A stretch of 64,000 nt of DNA, from positions 1 through 64,000 of the forward strand of contig CATOPL010000006.1 of NCBI GenBank assembly GCA_951802115.1, read 5' to 3'. A model generated the notes under the pieces. It did not search any database. It worked only from the letters and a program-made list of their open reading frames with translations, and was not told where the DNA came from. The number at the start of each line of letters is the position of its first letter. Position 1 is the first letter of the stretch. This DNA comes from an uncultured Lachnospiraceae bacterium (GTDB taxonomy: Bacteria > Bacillota > Clostridia > Lachnospirales > Lachnospiraceae). Of this stretch, positions 54,091-63,137 are shown one piece after another. A program made the position numbers and the translations under genes.

Positions 54091-54621
54091 ATGGCATATA
54101 CAAGAGAGAGTGCGATTGCACGTCTGATTGAGAGCTACAAATCTTACTATGATATTCATATGTTCCATGACGGGCAGATTCCGGTCACAGCCCGCTGTGA
54201 TTTTTTTGAGCATTCACAAAAGTATGTGTTATCGAAAAGGGCGGAACTATGGTCTGCGGACTGTGAAGAATTTTTATATCTGCTGAATATTCCGCATCTG
54301 ACGCTTGATCAGTATGTGAAATGGAGGGACTATGTACATGAAGACGGAATGCGTCTGATGCATATAGGACCGGGACATATGTATTCTTTCATTACGCCGG
54401 TGTTTATCTGTGACATCTGCGAGGAGGATGCGAGGAAGGCGTTGAAAAAATGCCGCATTTACAAAAGTTTTCATTTTTCGCTTCATGGCTGGATGGATTT
54501 TCACACGGCGGTGGTAGAACTGTCCAAAGGCAGGATTGATGCCAACCGCAGCGGTCATGATACGGCGAAAATTTTGAAAAAAGTACTATATTCGAAACCA
54601 ACAAATAGAAGGGAGAGTTAG
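54091..54621 (+). CDS. Unrecognised protein co-transcribed with cstA
   Basis: I do not recognise the family. The 176-residue protein is hydrophilic, has no signal sequence or membrane helix, and is rich in His, Tyr and Cys (PVFICDICEEDARKALKKC). The start MAYTRESAIARLIESYKSYY is helical and basic. AGGAG at 54080-54084 precedes the ATG. It ends two bases before cstA, behind a strong promoter, so a role in the control or use of the transported nutrient is a reasonable guess only. Confidence 0.85.
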   Translation: MAYTRESAIARLIESYKSYYDIHMFHDGQIPVTARCDFFEHSQKYVLSKRAELWSADCEEFLYLLNIPHLTLDQYVKWRDYVHEDGMRLMHIGPGHMYSFITPVFICDICEEDARKALKKCRIYKSFHFSLHGWMDFHTAVVELSKGRIDANRSGHDTAKILKKVLYSKPTNRRES

Positions 54622-54623
54622 GT

Positions 54624-56351
54624 ATGAATTCATTAGTACTTCTGATCGTCTGCATCGCAGTACTGGTTGCCGGTTATATTTTTTACGGCGGCTGGCTGTG
54701 CAAGCAGTGGGGTGTAGGCGAGAGCAAAGAGGAGACGCCGGCGCACAGCATGGAAGACGGTGTTGACTATGTCCCAGCCAAGGCGCCGGTTCTGATGGGA
54801 CATCATTTTTCATCTATTGCAGGAGCGGGTCCGATTACCGGACCGATCGGAGCAGCGATGTTCGGATGGCTGCCTGTTACACTGTGGATTTTGGCAGGAG
54901 GTATTTTTTTCGGAGGCGTTCATGATTTTGGCGCGCTGTTTGCCTCCCTCCGTCATAAAGGACAGTCGATCGGAGAAGTTATCTCTGCAAACATGAGTCG
55001 TCGTGCAAAAAGGCTGTTTATTATTTTCTCCTATCTGACGCTGATTCTGGTCGTTGCAGCATTTGCGTCCATCGTTGCGTCTACATTTGGTGCGGTATAT
55101 GACGAATCAGGCGCTCTGGATCTGGCAAAATCGGCAACGCCGGCGTCTGTGGCAATGATTTCGGTTCTGTTTATTGCGATTGCAATTGTGTTTGGTATTC
55201 TGGTATACAGACGGAATGCGCCTATGAGTGTGGCTTCTGTTATCGGTGTTCTGGCGATTGTTCTGATTATGGCAGTCGGCATGAACTGGCATCCGATTTA
55301 TCTGTCCACTAAGACCTGGATGTGGATTGTGGGTATCTATATCGCAGTCGCATCGGTAACGCCGGTATGGATTCTGCTTCAGCCACGTGATTACCTGAGT
55401 TCTTTTCTGCTGTATGCCATGCTGGCAGTCGCTGCATTCGGTGTTATTTTTGCACATCCGACTTTTGACAGTACGTTTCCGGCTTTTTCCGGTTTTGCAG
55501 TAGATAACGGAAATGGTATTCAGTATCTGTTCCCGGTGCTGTTCACTACGGTTGCGTGCGGTGCGATCTCCGGTTTCCATTCACTGGTATCCTCAGGAAC
55601 GACTTCCAAGCAGCTGGACAGGGAGGGAGATGCAAAGCCGATTGCTTACGGCGGTATGCTTCTGGAGTGCGTGCTGGCAGTGCTGACTTTATGTGCGATC
55701 GGTTATGCCTATAAATGGAACGCAGCCAATCCGGACCACGCGCTGGTCGGTGCAACAGCGATTTTTGGCGGCGGTATTGCGCATATGATTGATGATGTGA
55801 TTCCGGGCAGCTACAATATATTGAATTCATTGCTGGTTTTAACCTATTCTGCATTCTGTCTGACTTCTCTGGATACGGCGACTCGTCTGGCTCGTTTTAT
55901 GTTCCAGGAATTCTGGCTGGAGCCGGGACAGACAGTGAAGGATGTTGACAGCGGATGGAAAAAGCTGATGGTAAATCCGTACTTTGCGACTGCATTGACG
56001 GTAGTGCTGGGTATTCTGCTTGGTATGACCGGATACAGTAAGATCTGGGGACTGTTCGGAGCAGCGAATCAGCTTCTGGCGGGTATTGGACTTCTGGCTG
56101 TTGCTACCTGGCTGGGCAATATTGGCAGAAACAACAAGATGTTCCTGGCGCCGATGGCGTTTATGATTGTGGTGACAATCTGTTCTCTGGTGCTGACTGT
56201 TAAAAATCAGCTTGGTATGATTCGTGCAGGCGGAGCCGACTGGGGTCCGTACGCGCAGGTGATTCTTGGAATTCTTCTGATCGTTCTGGCGGTGGTTCTG
56301 GTGATCGAGGGTGTTCAGACGCTTGCGGGAAAGAATGCGAAAAACGCATAA
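54624..56351 (+). CDS. cstA: Carbon starvation protein A (CstA-family transporter)
   Basis: CstA-type proteins import peptides or pyruvate during carbon limitation. The 575 residues have about 16 hydrophobic segments. The family signature HHFSSIAGAGPITGPIGAAMFGWLP, given here as HHFSSIAGAGPITGPIG, begins near residue 55, with GGVHDFGALFASLRHKGQSI after it and GATAIFGGGIAHMI later. AGGGAGAG lies before the ATG. A strong terminator follows. Which substrate this copy uses cannot be inferred. Confidence 0.94.
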   Translation: MNSLVLLIVCIAVLVAGYIFYGGWLCKQWGVGESKEETPAHSMEDGVDYVPAKAPVLMGHHFSSIAGAGPITGPIGAAMFGWLPVTLWILAGGIFFGGVHDFGALFASLRHKGQSIGEVISANMSRRAKRLFIIFSYLTLILVVAAFASIVASTFGAVYDESGALDLAKSATPASVAMISVLFIAIAIVFGILVYRRNAPMSVASVIGVLAIVLIMAVGMNWHPIYLSTKTWMWIVGIYIAVASVTPVWILLQPRDYLSSFLLYAMLAVAAFGVIFAHPTFDSTFPAFSGFAVDNGNGIQYLFPVLFTTVACGAISGFHSLVSSGTTSKQLDREGDAKPIAYGGMLLECVLAVLTLCAIGYAYKWNAANPDHALVGATAIFGGGIAHMIDDVIPGSYNILNSLLVLTYSAFCLTSLDTATRLARFMFQEFWLEPGQTVKDVDSGWKKLMVNPYFATALTVVLGILLGMTGYSKIWGLFGAANQLLAGIGLLAVATWLGNIGRNNKMFLAPMAFMIVVTICSLVLTVKNQLGMIRAGGADWGPYAQVILGILLIVLAVVLVIEGVQTLAGKNAKNA

Positions 56352-56382
56352 CAGTAAAAATATGATTAGCATGTAAATGTTA

Positions 56383-56418
56383 CCGCCCTGTCGCCCTGCT
56401 GCGGCAGGGCGGTTTTTT
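56383..56418 (+). terminator. Rho-independent terminator after cstA
   Basis: CGCCCTGC (56392-56399), loop TGCG, GCAGGGCG (56404-56411), then G and six Ts at 56413-56418. An alternative outer pairing uses CCGCCCTG at 56383-56390. Confidence 0.92.
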
Positions 56419-56459
56419 GAGATTCTGCTGCATGGATCGTACATTATTGAAAAATCTGG

Positions 56460-56488
56460 TTGAAACATGGGAAGAGATATGCTAGAAT
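56460..56488 (+). promoter_or_regulatory. Sigma-A promoter for secG-rnr-smpB
   Basis: TTGAAA at 56460-56465, 17-base spacer and TAGAAT at 56483-56488, with TG at 56480-56481 (extended -10). Transcription would start near 56495, 24 bases before secG. Confidence 0.8.
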
Positions 56489-56518
56489 GTACATGTTCGG
56501 CGCATAGGAGGTGTGAAC

Positions 56519-56755
56519 ATGACGATTTTAAGAACGATACTTACAGTAATCTTTGTACTGGTTTGTATAATATCAGTTATATTAGTATTGCTTCAGGAGG
56601 GGAAGTCTGCAGGGCTCGGTGCGATTGCAGGTGCGGCAGAGAGTTATTGGGGCAAGAATAAAGGGCGTTCCATGGAAGGAAATCTTGTAAAAGGTACAAT
56701 TATTCTTGCGGTTGCATTCTTTGTACTTGCGATTATATTGAATCTGAATTTTTAA
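56519..56755 (+). CDS. secG: Preprotein translocase subunit SecG
   Basis: SecG is the small auxiliary subunit of the SecYEG channel. The 78 residues have two membrane helices with the conserved loop LLQEGKSAGLGAIAGAAESY between them. The ATG at 56519 is 6-7 bases after AGGAGGTG. The gene heads the secG-rnr-smpB-ssrA block that is common in Firmicutes. Confidence 0.94.
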   Translation: MTILRTILTVIFVLVCIISVILVLLQEGKSAGLGAIAGAAESYWGKNKGRSMEGNLVKGTIILAVAFFVLAIILNLNF

Positions 56756-56789
56756 TCGGTGAAGTCCAGGGGACTGCTGCGGAATTGTA

Positions 56790-56853
56790 AGCCCGCCCCT
56801 GTGATCAGCGGTACCGTGCGGACTGAAGCGGCTGCTGACCACAGGGGCGGGTT
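56790..56853 (+). other. Long GC-rich stem-loop between secG and rnr
   Basis: CCCGCCCCTGTG at 56792-56803 pairs perfectly with CACAGGGGCGGG at 56840-56851, extendable to 14 bp. A 36-base loop carries weaker internal pairing (TCAGC/GCTGA). A second small hairpin, GCCTG-TTTTT-CAGGC, lies at 56867-56881. No proper T-run follows the large stem, so it may be a leaky terminator or a processing site. Confidence 0.65.
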
Positions 56854-56921
56854 CGCATTTTCAACAGCCTGTTTTTCAGGCGAAAAAAGTTGCGGGGATC
56901 AATAAAAACGGGGGAAACAGC

Positions 56922-58883
56922 ATGGAAAGAGAGAGACAGGAAAAAAAGACCAATACAGAAGCTTATCTGACCGGTATATTTACCGGCCATACAAAAGGAT
57001 TTGGGTTTGTAACATCAGAAGAGACAGATGACGATATTTATATTTGTGCAGAGGATGTTCATGGCGCTATGCATCAGGACCTGGTCCAGGTTCGCCTGAA
57101 ACCACTGCAGGAAGGAAGGCGCAGAGAGGGTACGATCATAAAAGTTCTGACCAGAGGGACTTTCAAGCTGGTAGGTTTGTATCAGGAGAGTAAAAACTTC
57201 GGGTTTGTGGTTCCGGACAACGGAAGATATACAAGAGATATTTTTGTTCCCAAAGAATATTCGCGGGGAGCGGTAAACGGACATAAGGTGGTGGTTGAGC
57301 TCACAGACTATGGAACGGAAGCAAAAAGTCCGGAAGGCAGAGTTCTGGAGATTCTGGGCCATATCACTGATCCCGGGACGGATATTTTATCCATTGTGAA
57401 AGAGTATGACCTGCCGGTGGAGTTTCCGGAAAAGGTTATGAATCAGGCAGAAAGAGTATCGGACAGAATCAGTGAAGCGGACAAACAGGGTCGTATGGAT
57501 CTTTGTCAGGTGCAGATGGTGACGATTGACGGAGAAGATGCCAAAGATCTGGACGATGCCGTATCTCTTCACATGGAAGGCGAAAATTATATTCTGGGCG
57601 TGCATATTGCGGATGTGGCGAATTATGTGCAGGAAAGAAGTGCTTTGGACAAAGAGGCGTTAAAGCGCGGAACCAGCGTTTATCTGGTGGATCGCGTCAT
57701 TCCGATGCTGCCCAGAAAACTGTCCAATGGAATCTGTTCGTTAAATGAGGGAGAAGAGCGTCTGGCTCTGAGCTGTATCATGACGATTGATAAAAAGGGA
57801 ACCGTCACGGATCATGTCATCGTGGAGACTGTGATCTGTGTAAACCGGAGAATGACATATACCAGTGTGAAAAAGATTTTGGACGGCGATGAGAAAGAGA
57901 CGGAGAAATATATGGAGCAGGTCCCCATGCTTCGTCTGATGCAGGCGCTGTCAAAGGTTTTGCGGGAAAAAAGAGGAAAAAGAGGCTCTATAGATTTCGA
58001 TTTTCCGGAGACAAAGATAAAACTGGATGAAAACGGACATCCGGTAGAAATCCTGCCTTATGAACGGAACGCGGCTACAAAAATAATTGAAGATTTTATG
58101 CTGATTGCCAATGAGACGGTGGCAGAGGACTGTTTCTGGCAGCAGATGCCGTTTTTATACCGGACGCATGAAAAGCCAGATCCGGACCGGATGAAAAAAC
58201 TGATCACATTTCTCGGCAATTTTGGCTATACGCTGCGGATGAAAGACAGAGAGGTACACCCGAAAGAGGTCCAGAAATTACTGGTCAAGCTGGAGGGAAC
58301 TCCACAGGAGGCGCTTATTGACCGCCTGACTCTGCGTTCCATGAAACAGGCAAAATATACGACAGAGTGCAGGGGACATTTTGGACTGGCAGCGAAATAT
58401 TACTGTCATTTTACCTCTCCGATCAGACGATACCCGGATCTGCAGATCCACCGTATCATAAAAGATTCGATTCGCGGAAGACTGGCGGAAGGAAAGATTC
58501 TGCATTACCAGAAATTATTGGAAGAGGTTGCGGTGCAGTCCAGTGAGCGGGAGCGAACAGCGGCAGACGTAGAGCGGGAGACGATCCGGTTAAAGAAGGC
58601 TGAGTATATGGGGCGTCATTTAGATGAGGAATTTGAGGGAGTAATATCCGGGATAACTCCCTGGGGTATCTATGTAGAATTATCGAATACAGTTGAGGGC
58701 CTGGTGCGGGCTGCTTCTTTACAGGGTGATTATTTTGAGTATAATGAAAGTACGTATGAAATGGTTGGAACCCACACTAAAAAAACATGGAAGCTTGGAC
58801 AGAAAGTCCGGATTCGCGTGACAGGAACTGACTTGGCGGCACGTACAATAGACTTTGAAATGGCAGAATCACAGGAAGAGTGA
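56922..58883 (+). CDS. rnr: Ribonuclease R
   Basis: A processive 3'-5' exoribonuclease that degrades structured and non-stop mRNA and works with SmpB-tmRNA. Cold-shock-type OB domains fill residues 10-150 ([20 protein letters not shown]). The RNB catalytic domain has the Asp cluster [14 protein letters not shown] near residue 205, and a C-terminal S1 domain starts near 570 ([19 protein letters not shown]). At 653 residues it is shorter than enteric RNase R. smpB follows 7 bases later. Confidence 0.96.
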   Translation: MERERQEKKTNTEAYLTGIFTGHTKGFGFVTSEETDDDIYICAEDVHGAMHQDLVQVRLKPLQEGRRREGTIIKVLTRGTFKLVGLYQESKNFGFVVPDNGRYTRDIFVPKEYSRGAVNGHKVVVELTDYGTEAKSPEGRVLEILGHITDPGTDILSIVKEYDLPVEFPEKVMNQAERVSDRISEADKQGRMDLCQVQMVTIDGEDAKDLDDAVSLHMEGENYILGVHIADVANYVQERSALDKEALKRGTSVYLVDRVIPMLPRKLSNGICSLNEGEERLALSCIMTIDKKGTVTDHVIVETVICVNRRMTYTSVKKILDGDEKETEKYMEQVPMLRLMQALSKVLREKRGKRGSIDFDFPETKIKLDENGHPVEILPYERNAATKIIEDFMLIANETVAEDCFWQQMPFLYRTHEKPDPDRMKKLITFLGNFGYTLRMKDREVHPKEVQKLLVKLEGTPQEALIDRLTLRSMKQAKYTTECRGHFGLAAKYYCHFTSPIRRYPDLQIHRIIKDSIRGRLAEGKILHYQKLLEEVAVQSSERERTAADVERETIRLKKAEYMGRHLDEEFEGVISGITPWGIYVELSNTVEGLVRAASLQGDYFEYNESTYEMVGTHTKKTWKLGQKVRIRVTGTDLAARTIDFEMAESQEE

Positions 58884-58890
58884 GGGATAT

Positions 58891-59358
58891 ATGGCAAAGG
58901 AAAGTATCAAACTGATCGCAAATAATAAAAAAGCATATCACGATTATTTTATTGAAGATACCTATGAGGCGGGAATCTGTCTCCACGGGACGGAGGTCAA
59001 ATCTTTGCGCATGGGAAAATGCAGCGTGAAAGAGGCGTTTATCCGCATTGAAAAAGGGGAAGTGTTTGTCTATGGCATGCATATCAGTCCCTATGAAAAA
59101 GGAAATATTTTTAATCGTGATCCTTTGAGAGTGAAAAAACTTCTGATGCACCGGACAGAAATTCATAAGATTACGGGCAAAATTGCGGAGAAGGGGTATA
59201 CGCTGGTACCGCTTAAGGTATACTTGAAAGGAAGTCTCGTCAAAGTGGAGGTGGGGCTGGCAAGAGGTAAAAAGCTCTATGACAAGCGGGCAGATATTGC
59301 TAAAAAAGATATGAGAAGGGAAGCGGAAAAAGACTTTAAAATCCGTAATCTTTCCTAG
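58891..59358 (+). CDS. smpB: tmRNA-binding protein SmpB
   Basis: SmpB delivers tmRNA to stalled ribosomes. The 155 residues contain [26 protein letters not shown] (core [15 protein letters not shown]), [12 protein letters not shown] and the C-terminal [20 protein letters not shown] tail that enters the empty mRNA channel. The ATG at 58891 fits the family start. The ssrA gene lies 110 bases downstream on the same strand. Confidence 0.96.
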   Translation: MAKESIKLIANNKKAYHDYFIEDTYEAGICLHGTEVKSLRMGKCSVKEAFIRIEKGEVFVYGMHISPYEKGNIFNRDPLRVKKLLMHRTEIHKITGKIAEKGYTLVPLKVYLKGSLVKVEVGLARGKKLYDKRADIAKKDMRREAEKDFKIRNLS

Positions 59359-59393
59359 GCATTCAGGCATTCGGCAATTATAGGATTCTTGGC

Positions 59394-59422
59394 TTGACAT
59401 TTGTCGCAGTTCCATATAATAT
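59394..59422 (+). promoter_or_regulatory. Promoter for ssrA
   Basis: A perfect TTGACA at 59394-59399. The -10 is TATAAT at 59415-59420 with a 15-base spacer, or TAATAT at 59417-59422 with the ideal 17. The RNA would start about 40 bases before the mature tmRNA 5' end, consistent with RNase P trimming. Confidence 0.75.
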
Positions 59423-59466
59423 ATGAATGTAAGCTGTTTCATCCAGCGTTTGCTTTACATGTTTTC

Positions 59467-59803
59467 GGGCTTGTAAAGGTTTCGACGGGGGTTTTGAAAT
59501 TGTGGCAGCCATCCGAAGGCACCGCGTAAGGTGCAACCATAAATATAAACGCTGAAGATAATTTAGCAATCGCTGCCTAATGGCAGCTGTCTGACACAGA
59601 GCACCTGCACTTTGTGACCCAGGCATCGACTATGCAGGAAACGACGCATGTTAAGCTTTGCGCATGCGGGCGTATGATGAAGCTACTGAAGCTGTGAGCC
59701 TGCCGTCTGGCGTACAGCGGAGGGAATGGAAAAGAAACGGCTGTGATGGGAGATACCGCAGTGGATGGGCTTTCGGACAGGGGTTCGATTCCCCTCAGGT
59801 CCA
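59467..59803 (+). ncRNA. ssrA: Transfer-messenger RNA (tmRNA)
   Basis: tmRNA rescues stalled ribosomes and tags the nascent chain. The 5' end GGGCTTG (59467-59473) pairs with CAGGTCC (59796-59802) to make the acceptor stem; GTTTCGACGGGG and the T-arm GGGGTTCGATTCCCC are conserved. The tag frame reads AEDNLAIAA and stops at TAA 59578-59580; the resume codon is probably GCT at 59551 or AAC at 59548. The CCA end does not appear to be encoded (CCAGTA follows). Confidence 0.95.
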
Positions 59804-59947
59804 GTATTTGTGGTAAGGAGGGACCCAAGGAGTGGGAGGATACCTTATCACCCGGCAGACGCTTGCGAACGGAGTTCGCAAACAGATGCGTCTGCTCGAA
59901 GTATTCGTGGTAAGGAGGTGCCTGCGCGGTGGTAGGATACCTTATCA
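59803..59947 (+). repeat. Paired direct-repeat stem-loops downstream of ssrA
   Basis: AGTATTTGTGGTAAGGAGG at 59803-59821 recurs as AGTATTCGTGGTAAGGAGG at 59900-59918. Each copy is followed at the same distance by GGATACCTTATCA (59838-59850 and 59935-59947), and TGGTAAGG pairs with CCTTATCA to give two stem-loops with the same stem but different loops. Between them is a third hairpin: GCAGACGC and TTGCGAAC at 59855-59870 with GTTCGCAA and GCGTCTGC up to 59895. Confidence 0.75.
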
Positions 59948-60021
59948 TGTGCCGGTAGGAGACGATTTAGAAAGAGGTCGGCTTTCTGCCGGTATTTTTG
60001 TTGCAAAAGGAGAGGAAAGCA

Positions 60022-60378
60022 ATGGATTTAAAAGAATTTTATGCGGTCATCAATGGCGATTATGAGGGCGTTACTTCCCGTCTTCGCAGTGAGAAGATGG
60101 TTCGGAAGTTTGTACTCAAATTTTTAAATGATTCCAGCTATGACATACTGGTAAAAAGTCTGGAAGAACAAAATTATGAGGAGGCATTCAGGGCGTCGCA
60201 TACGATCAAAGGTATTTGCCAGAATCTGGGCTTTACAGTACTTGGTGAGTCCAGCAGTCGTCTGACAGACGCGTTGCGCAACGGCTGGAGTGAAGGGACA
60301 GAGGCTCTTGTGGAACAGGTGACAAAAGATTATCAGCAGACAGCGGAGGCTGTCAGAGCTCTGGAGGCAGAGGGCTGA
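60022..60378 (+). CDS. Histidine phosphotransfer (HPt) domain protein
   Basis: A 118-residue single HPt domain that passes phosphate between receivers. The phospho-histidine is H60 in RASHTIKGICQNLGF, the classic H-x-x-K-G motif, within a four-helix bundle pattern. AGGAGAGG precedes the ATG at 60022. It lies 54 bases before a hybrid kinase that has two receivers but no HPt, so it is the likely missing step of that relay. Confidence 0.92.
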   Translation: MDLKEFYAVINGDYEGVTSRLRSEKMVRKFVLKFLNDSSYDILVKSLEEQNYEEAFRASHTIKGICQNLGFTVLGESSSRLTDALRNGWSEGTEALVEQVTKDYQQTAEAVRALEAEG

Positions 60379-60432
60379 GAAGGACAGGTTTCTGCCGTCT
60401 GAGGAGACGGGAGCCTCCGGAGGTGACATAGG

Positions 60433-62988
60433 GTGAAAAAAGAATCCATGCGTTTTTTAAGGTTCAGTGCAGTACTGGTACCTGTATTTTGTGTGGTTAT
60501 TTTTAGTTTTCTTGCATTTTATATGAACCGGAAAAGTTCAGAAACGATTCGCGAGATCGGGACGAACTACATGTCCGGAATGAGTCATGAGATTTCCATG
60601 CATTTTGAAACTACAATGGAGCTGCGGCTTTCTCAGACAGAAGCTCTTGTAAAGACGAATCCTGACAGGGGGATGGGAAGACAGGAACTGAAGGATTCTC
60701 TTACTCACAGTGCCAGGGCGAGAGATTTTGATTATCTGGCCTTTTATTCTGAAGACGGAAGCTTTGAAATGATATACGGAGATCTTGTGGAACTGATGGA
60801 TCCGGAGCCTTTTCTGGAGTCTTTACGGCATGGTGAAAAGAAGATTGCAGTAGGGACAGATAAAAATGGAGAAAGAGTAGTACTGCTTGGCATTCCGGCA
60901 GACTATACAATGGACAGCGGGGAGAAATGTACGGCATTGGTTGCAGGGCTTCCGGTTGACTATGTAAAAGAAGTACTGTTTCTTGATGAAAATGAATCCA
61001 CAGTATATTCGCATATCATACGCCGGGACGGAAGCTTTGTGATTCGAAGCGGCGACGCATACAGAGAGAATTATTTTGAGCGGATAGAGGCGGATTTTGA
61101 AGAGCTGGACGGGAAAAATGCAGAAATGTACCTGGAAGCTTTGAAAAATGCGATAGAACAGCGGAAAGATTACTCGGATATATTCCTGATTGGAAAAGAG
61201 AGGAGACATTTTTACTGTACCTCTCTGCCGTTTTCAGAGTGGTATCTGGTGACTGTTATGCCGTATCATTCTCTGGATGAATCTGTAAGAAGCCTGAATA
61301 CACAGTGGGGCTGTATGGCAATCTGCAGTTGCATTATGGTGCTTCTGATCTTGTGTCTGATCTTCGGTCGCTTCTTTCAGCTGACGAAAAAGCAGCTCAA
61401 AGAGCTGGAGGAAGCAAGGCAGGAAGCAGTTTATGCCAATAAGGCAAAAAGTGAATTTCTGTCTAATATGAGTCATGATATCCGGACGCCGATGAATGCG
61501 ATCGTGGGTATGACGGCGATAGCTACCGCTAATATGGACGACCATAAACAGGTGCAGAACTGCCTGAAAAAAATCACGCTGTCCAGCCGGCATCTGCTGG
61601 GACTGATCAATGATGTGCTGGATATGTCCAAGATTGAAAGCGGGAAAATGACCCTGAATATAGATCAGGTATCTTTAAGAGAGGTCATGGAAAGTATTGT
61701 AAGCATTGTTCAGCCGCAGATTAAAGCGAAAAATCAGAAGTTTGAAGTATTTATCCATGATATTTTTGCAGAAAATGTGTATTGTGACAGTGTACGTCTG
61801 AATCAGGTTCTTTTAAACTTTTTGTCGAATGCCATCAAGTTTACGCCGGAAGAGGGAATGATACAGATATCCATGTGGGAAGAACAGTCGCTGAAAGGAA
61901 GCGCTTATGTCCGTATTCATTTTCAGGTGAAAGACAGCGGAATCGGTATGTCTGCGGAGTTCCGGGAGAAAATATTTGAATCCTTTGCCCGTGAAGATCG
62001 TACCCGTGTGCGCAAAACGCAGGGAACCGGTCTGGGTATGACGATAAGCAAATATATTGTAGATGCCATGGGCGGAACGATTGAGGTGGCCAGCGAACAG
62101 GGAAAGGGAACAGAGTTTCATGTGGTCCTTGATTTTGAACAGGCAGATACGTCGGAAGCGGAAATGCTTCTTCCTGACTGGAGTATGCTGGTGGTGGACG
62201 ATGATGAGCAGTTATGTCTCAGCACAGTAGACGCCCTGGAATCGATCGGCGTAAAAGCAGAGTGGACTCTGGACGGCGAGAGCGCTGTCCGGATGGTAGA
62301 AAAGCGTCATAAAGAGAACCGGGATTATCAGGTAATTCTTCTCGACTGGAAACTTCCTGGTATGGATGGAATCCGTACAGCGCAGGAGATACGCAGACAT
62401 TTGGGAGATCAAATTCCGCTTCTTCTGATATCCGCGTATGACTGGAGCGAGATCGAAAAGGAGGCGCAGGAAGCAGGGATTAATGGCTTTATCTGTAAAC
62501 CGCTGTTCAGATCGACATTGTTTTACGGTCTCCGTCCATACGCAGGTCAGAAAGGTGAAAGGAACGAGGATTTGGAGGACAAGCCGACGCTTTCGGGTAA
62601 AAAGATTCTCCTTGCTGAGGATAATGACCTGAACTGGGAGATCGCAGAAGAACTGTTTAGTGAAGAAGGGCTGGACCTTGAACGTGCGGAGAACGGTCAG
62701 ATTTGTGTGGAAATGTTCCAACAGTCAGACGAACACTATTATGATGCGATTCTTATGGATATCCGGATGCCGGTAATGACCGGATATGAAGCGGCGTGGG
62801 CAATCCGCGGGCTGACGCGTAAGGATTCAGACGTTCCGATTATCGCCATGACTGCAGATGCATTTTCAGAAGATGTGAAACGATGTCTGGACTGTGGCAT
62901 GAATGCGCATGTATCGAAGCCGATTGATGTGCAGGAAGTGATGCGTCTTCTGGAGAAATTTATAAATCAAAAGGACAAAGACGTTTAG
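60433..62988 (+). CDS. Hybrid sensor histidine kinase with two receiver domains
   Basis: An 851-residue membrane sensor. Membrane helices lie at about residues 10-30 and 291-315, with a Cache-like extracellular domain between them. The HisKA motif SNMSHDIRTPMNAIVG puts the phospho-His near 348; the ATPase has LNFLSNAIKFTP, DSGIGMS and GTGLGMTISKYIV. Receiver 1 has its Asp near 637 (VILLDWKLPGMDG) and receiver 2 near 774 (AILMDIRMPVMTG). The start is a GTG after GGAGGTGA. The ligand is unknown, and no output domain is present. Confidence 0.93.
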   Translation: MKKESMRFLRFSAVLVPVFCVVIFSFLAFYMNRKSSETIREIGTNYMSGMSHEISMHFETTMELRLSQTEALVKTNPDRGMGRQELKDSLTHSARARDFDYLAFYSEDGSFEMIYGDLVELMDPEPFLESLRHGEKKIAVGTDKNGERVVLLGIPADYTMDSGEKCTALVAGLPVDYVKEVLFLDENESTVYSHIIRRDGSFVIRSGDAYRENYFERIEADFEELDGKNAEMYLEALKNAIEQRKDYSDIFLIGKERRHFYCTSLPFSEWYLVTVMPYHSLDESVRSLNTQWGCMAICSCIMVLLILCLIFGRFFQLTKKQLKELEEARQEAVYANKAKSEFLSNMSHDIRTPMNAIVGMTAIATANMDDHKQVQNCLKKITLSSRHLLGLINDVLDMSKIESGKMTLNIDQVSLREVMESIVSIVQPQIKAKNQKFEVFIHDIFAENVYCDSVRLNQVLLNFLSNAIKFTPEEGMIQISMWEEQSLKGSAYVRIHFQVKDSGIGMSAEFREKIFESFAREDRTRVRKTQGTGLGMTISKYIVDAMGGTIEVASEQGKGTEFHVVLDFEQADTSEAEMLLPDWSMLVVDDDEQLCLSTVDALESIGVKAEWTLDGESAVRMVEKRHKENRDYQVILLDWKLPGMDGIRTAQEIRRHLGDQIPLLLISAYDWSEIEKEAQEAGINGFICKPLFRSTLFYGLRPYAGQKGERNEDLEDKPTLSGKKILLAEDNDLNWEIAEELFSEEGLDLERAENGQICVEMFQQSDEHYYDAILMDIRMPVMTGYEAAWAIRGLTRKDSDVPIIAMTADAFSEDVKRCLDCGMNAHVSKPIDVQEVMRLLEKFINQKDKDV

Positions 62989-63008
62989 AAATAAAATAAA
63001 GTTGTTGG

Positions 63009-63053
63009 GAACAGCCAGGGCTGGCGAAAAACGCTGCTTTGGCTGTTCTTTTC
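63009..63053 (+). terminator. Rho-independent terminator after the hybrid kinase
   Basis: GAACAGCCA (63009-63017) pairs with TGGCTGTTC (63040-63048), followed by TTTTCCTG and further Ts. The 22-base loop includes GCG-AAAAA-CGC, which adds a short inner stem. Confidence 0.85.
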
Positions 63054-63094
63054 CTGTTTTTGATAAAATTGTTCACAAAACAAACATAATTAAC

Positions 63095-63103
63095 TGTTAT
63101 AAT
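63095..63103 (+). promoter_or_regulatory. Extended -10 promoter for the response regulator
   Basis: TGTTATAAT: TG at 63095-63096 and a perfect TATAAT at 63098-63103. No good -35 is found at the right distance (TTCACA at 63072 is 20 bases away), so activity may depend on the extended -10 or an activator. Confidence 0.6.
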
Positions 63104-63137
63104 AGCGGCAATATCGAAAAAGGCAGGGACAGCTGGA

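Noticed and set aside
60414-60423. CCTCCGGAGG palindrome covering the ribosome site of the hybrid kinase
   Set aside because: With no loop it could form only a 3-bp stem, too weak to block translation. It is probably a chance palindrome around an AGGAGG-type site.
59803-63000. Integrated element using ssrA as attachment site
   Set aside because: There is no integrase or phage gene and no second copy of the tmRNA 3' end downstream. The following genes are ordinary signalling genes.
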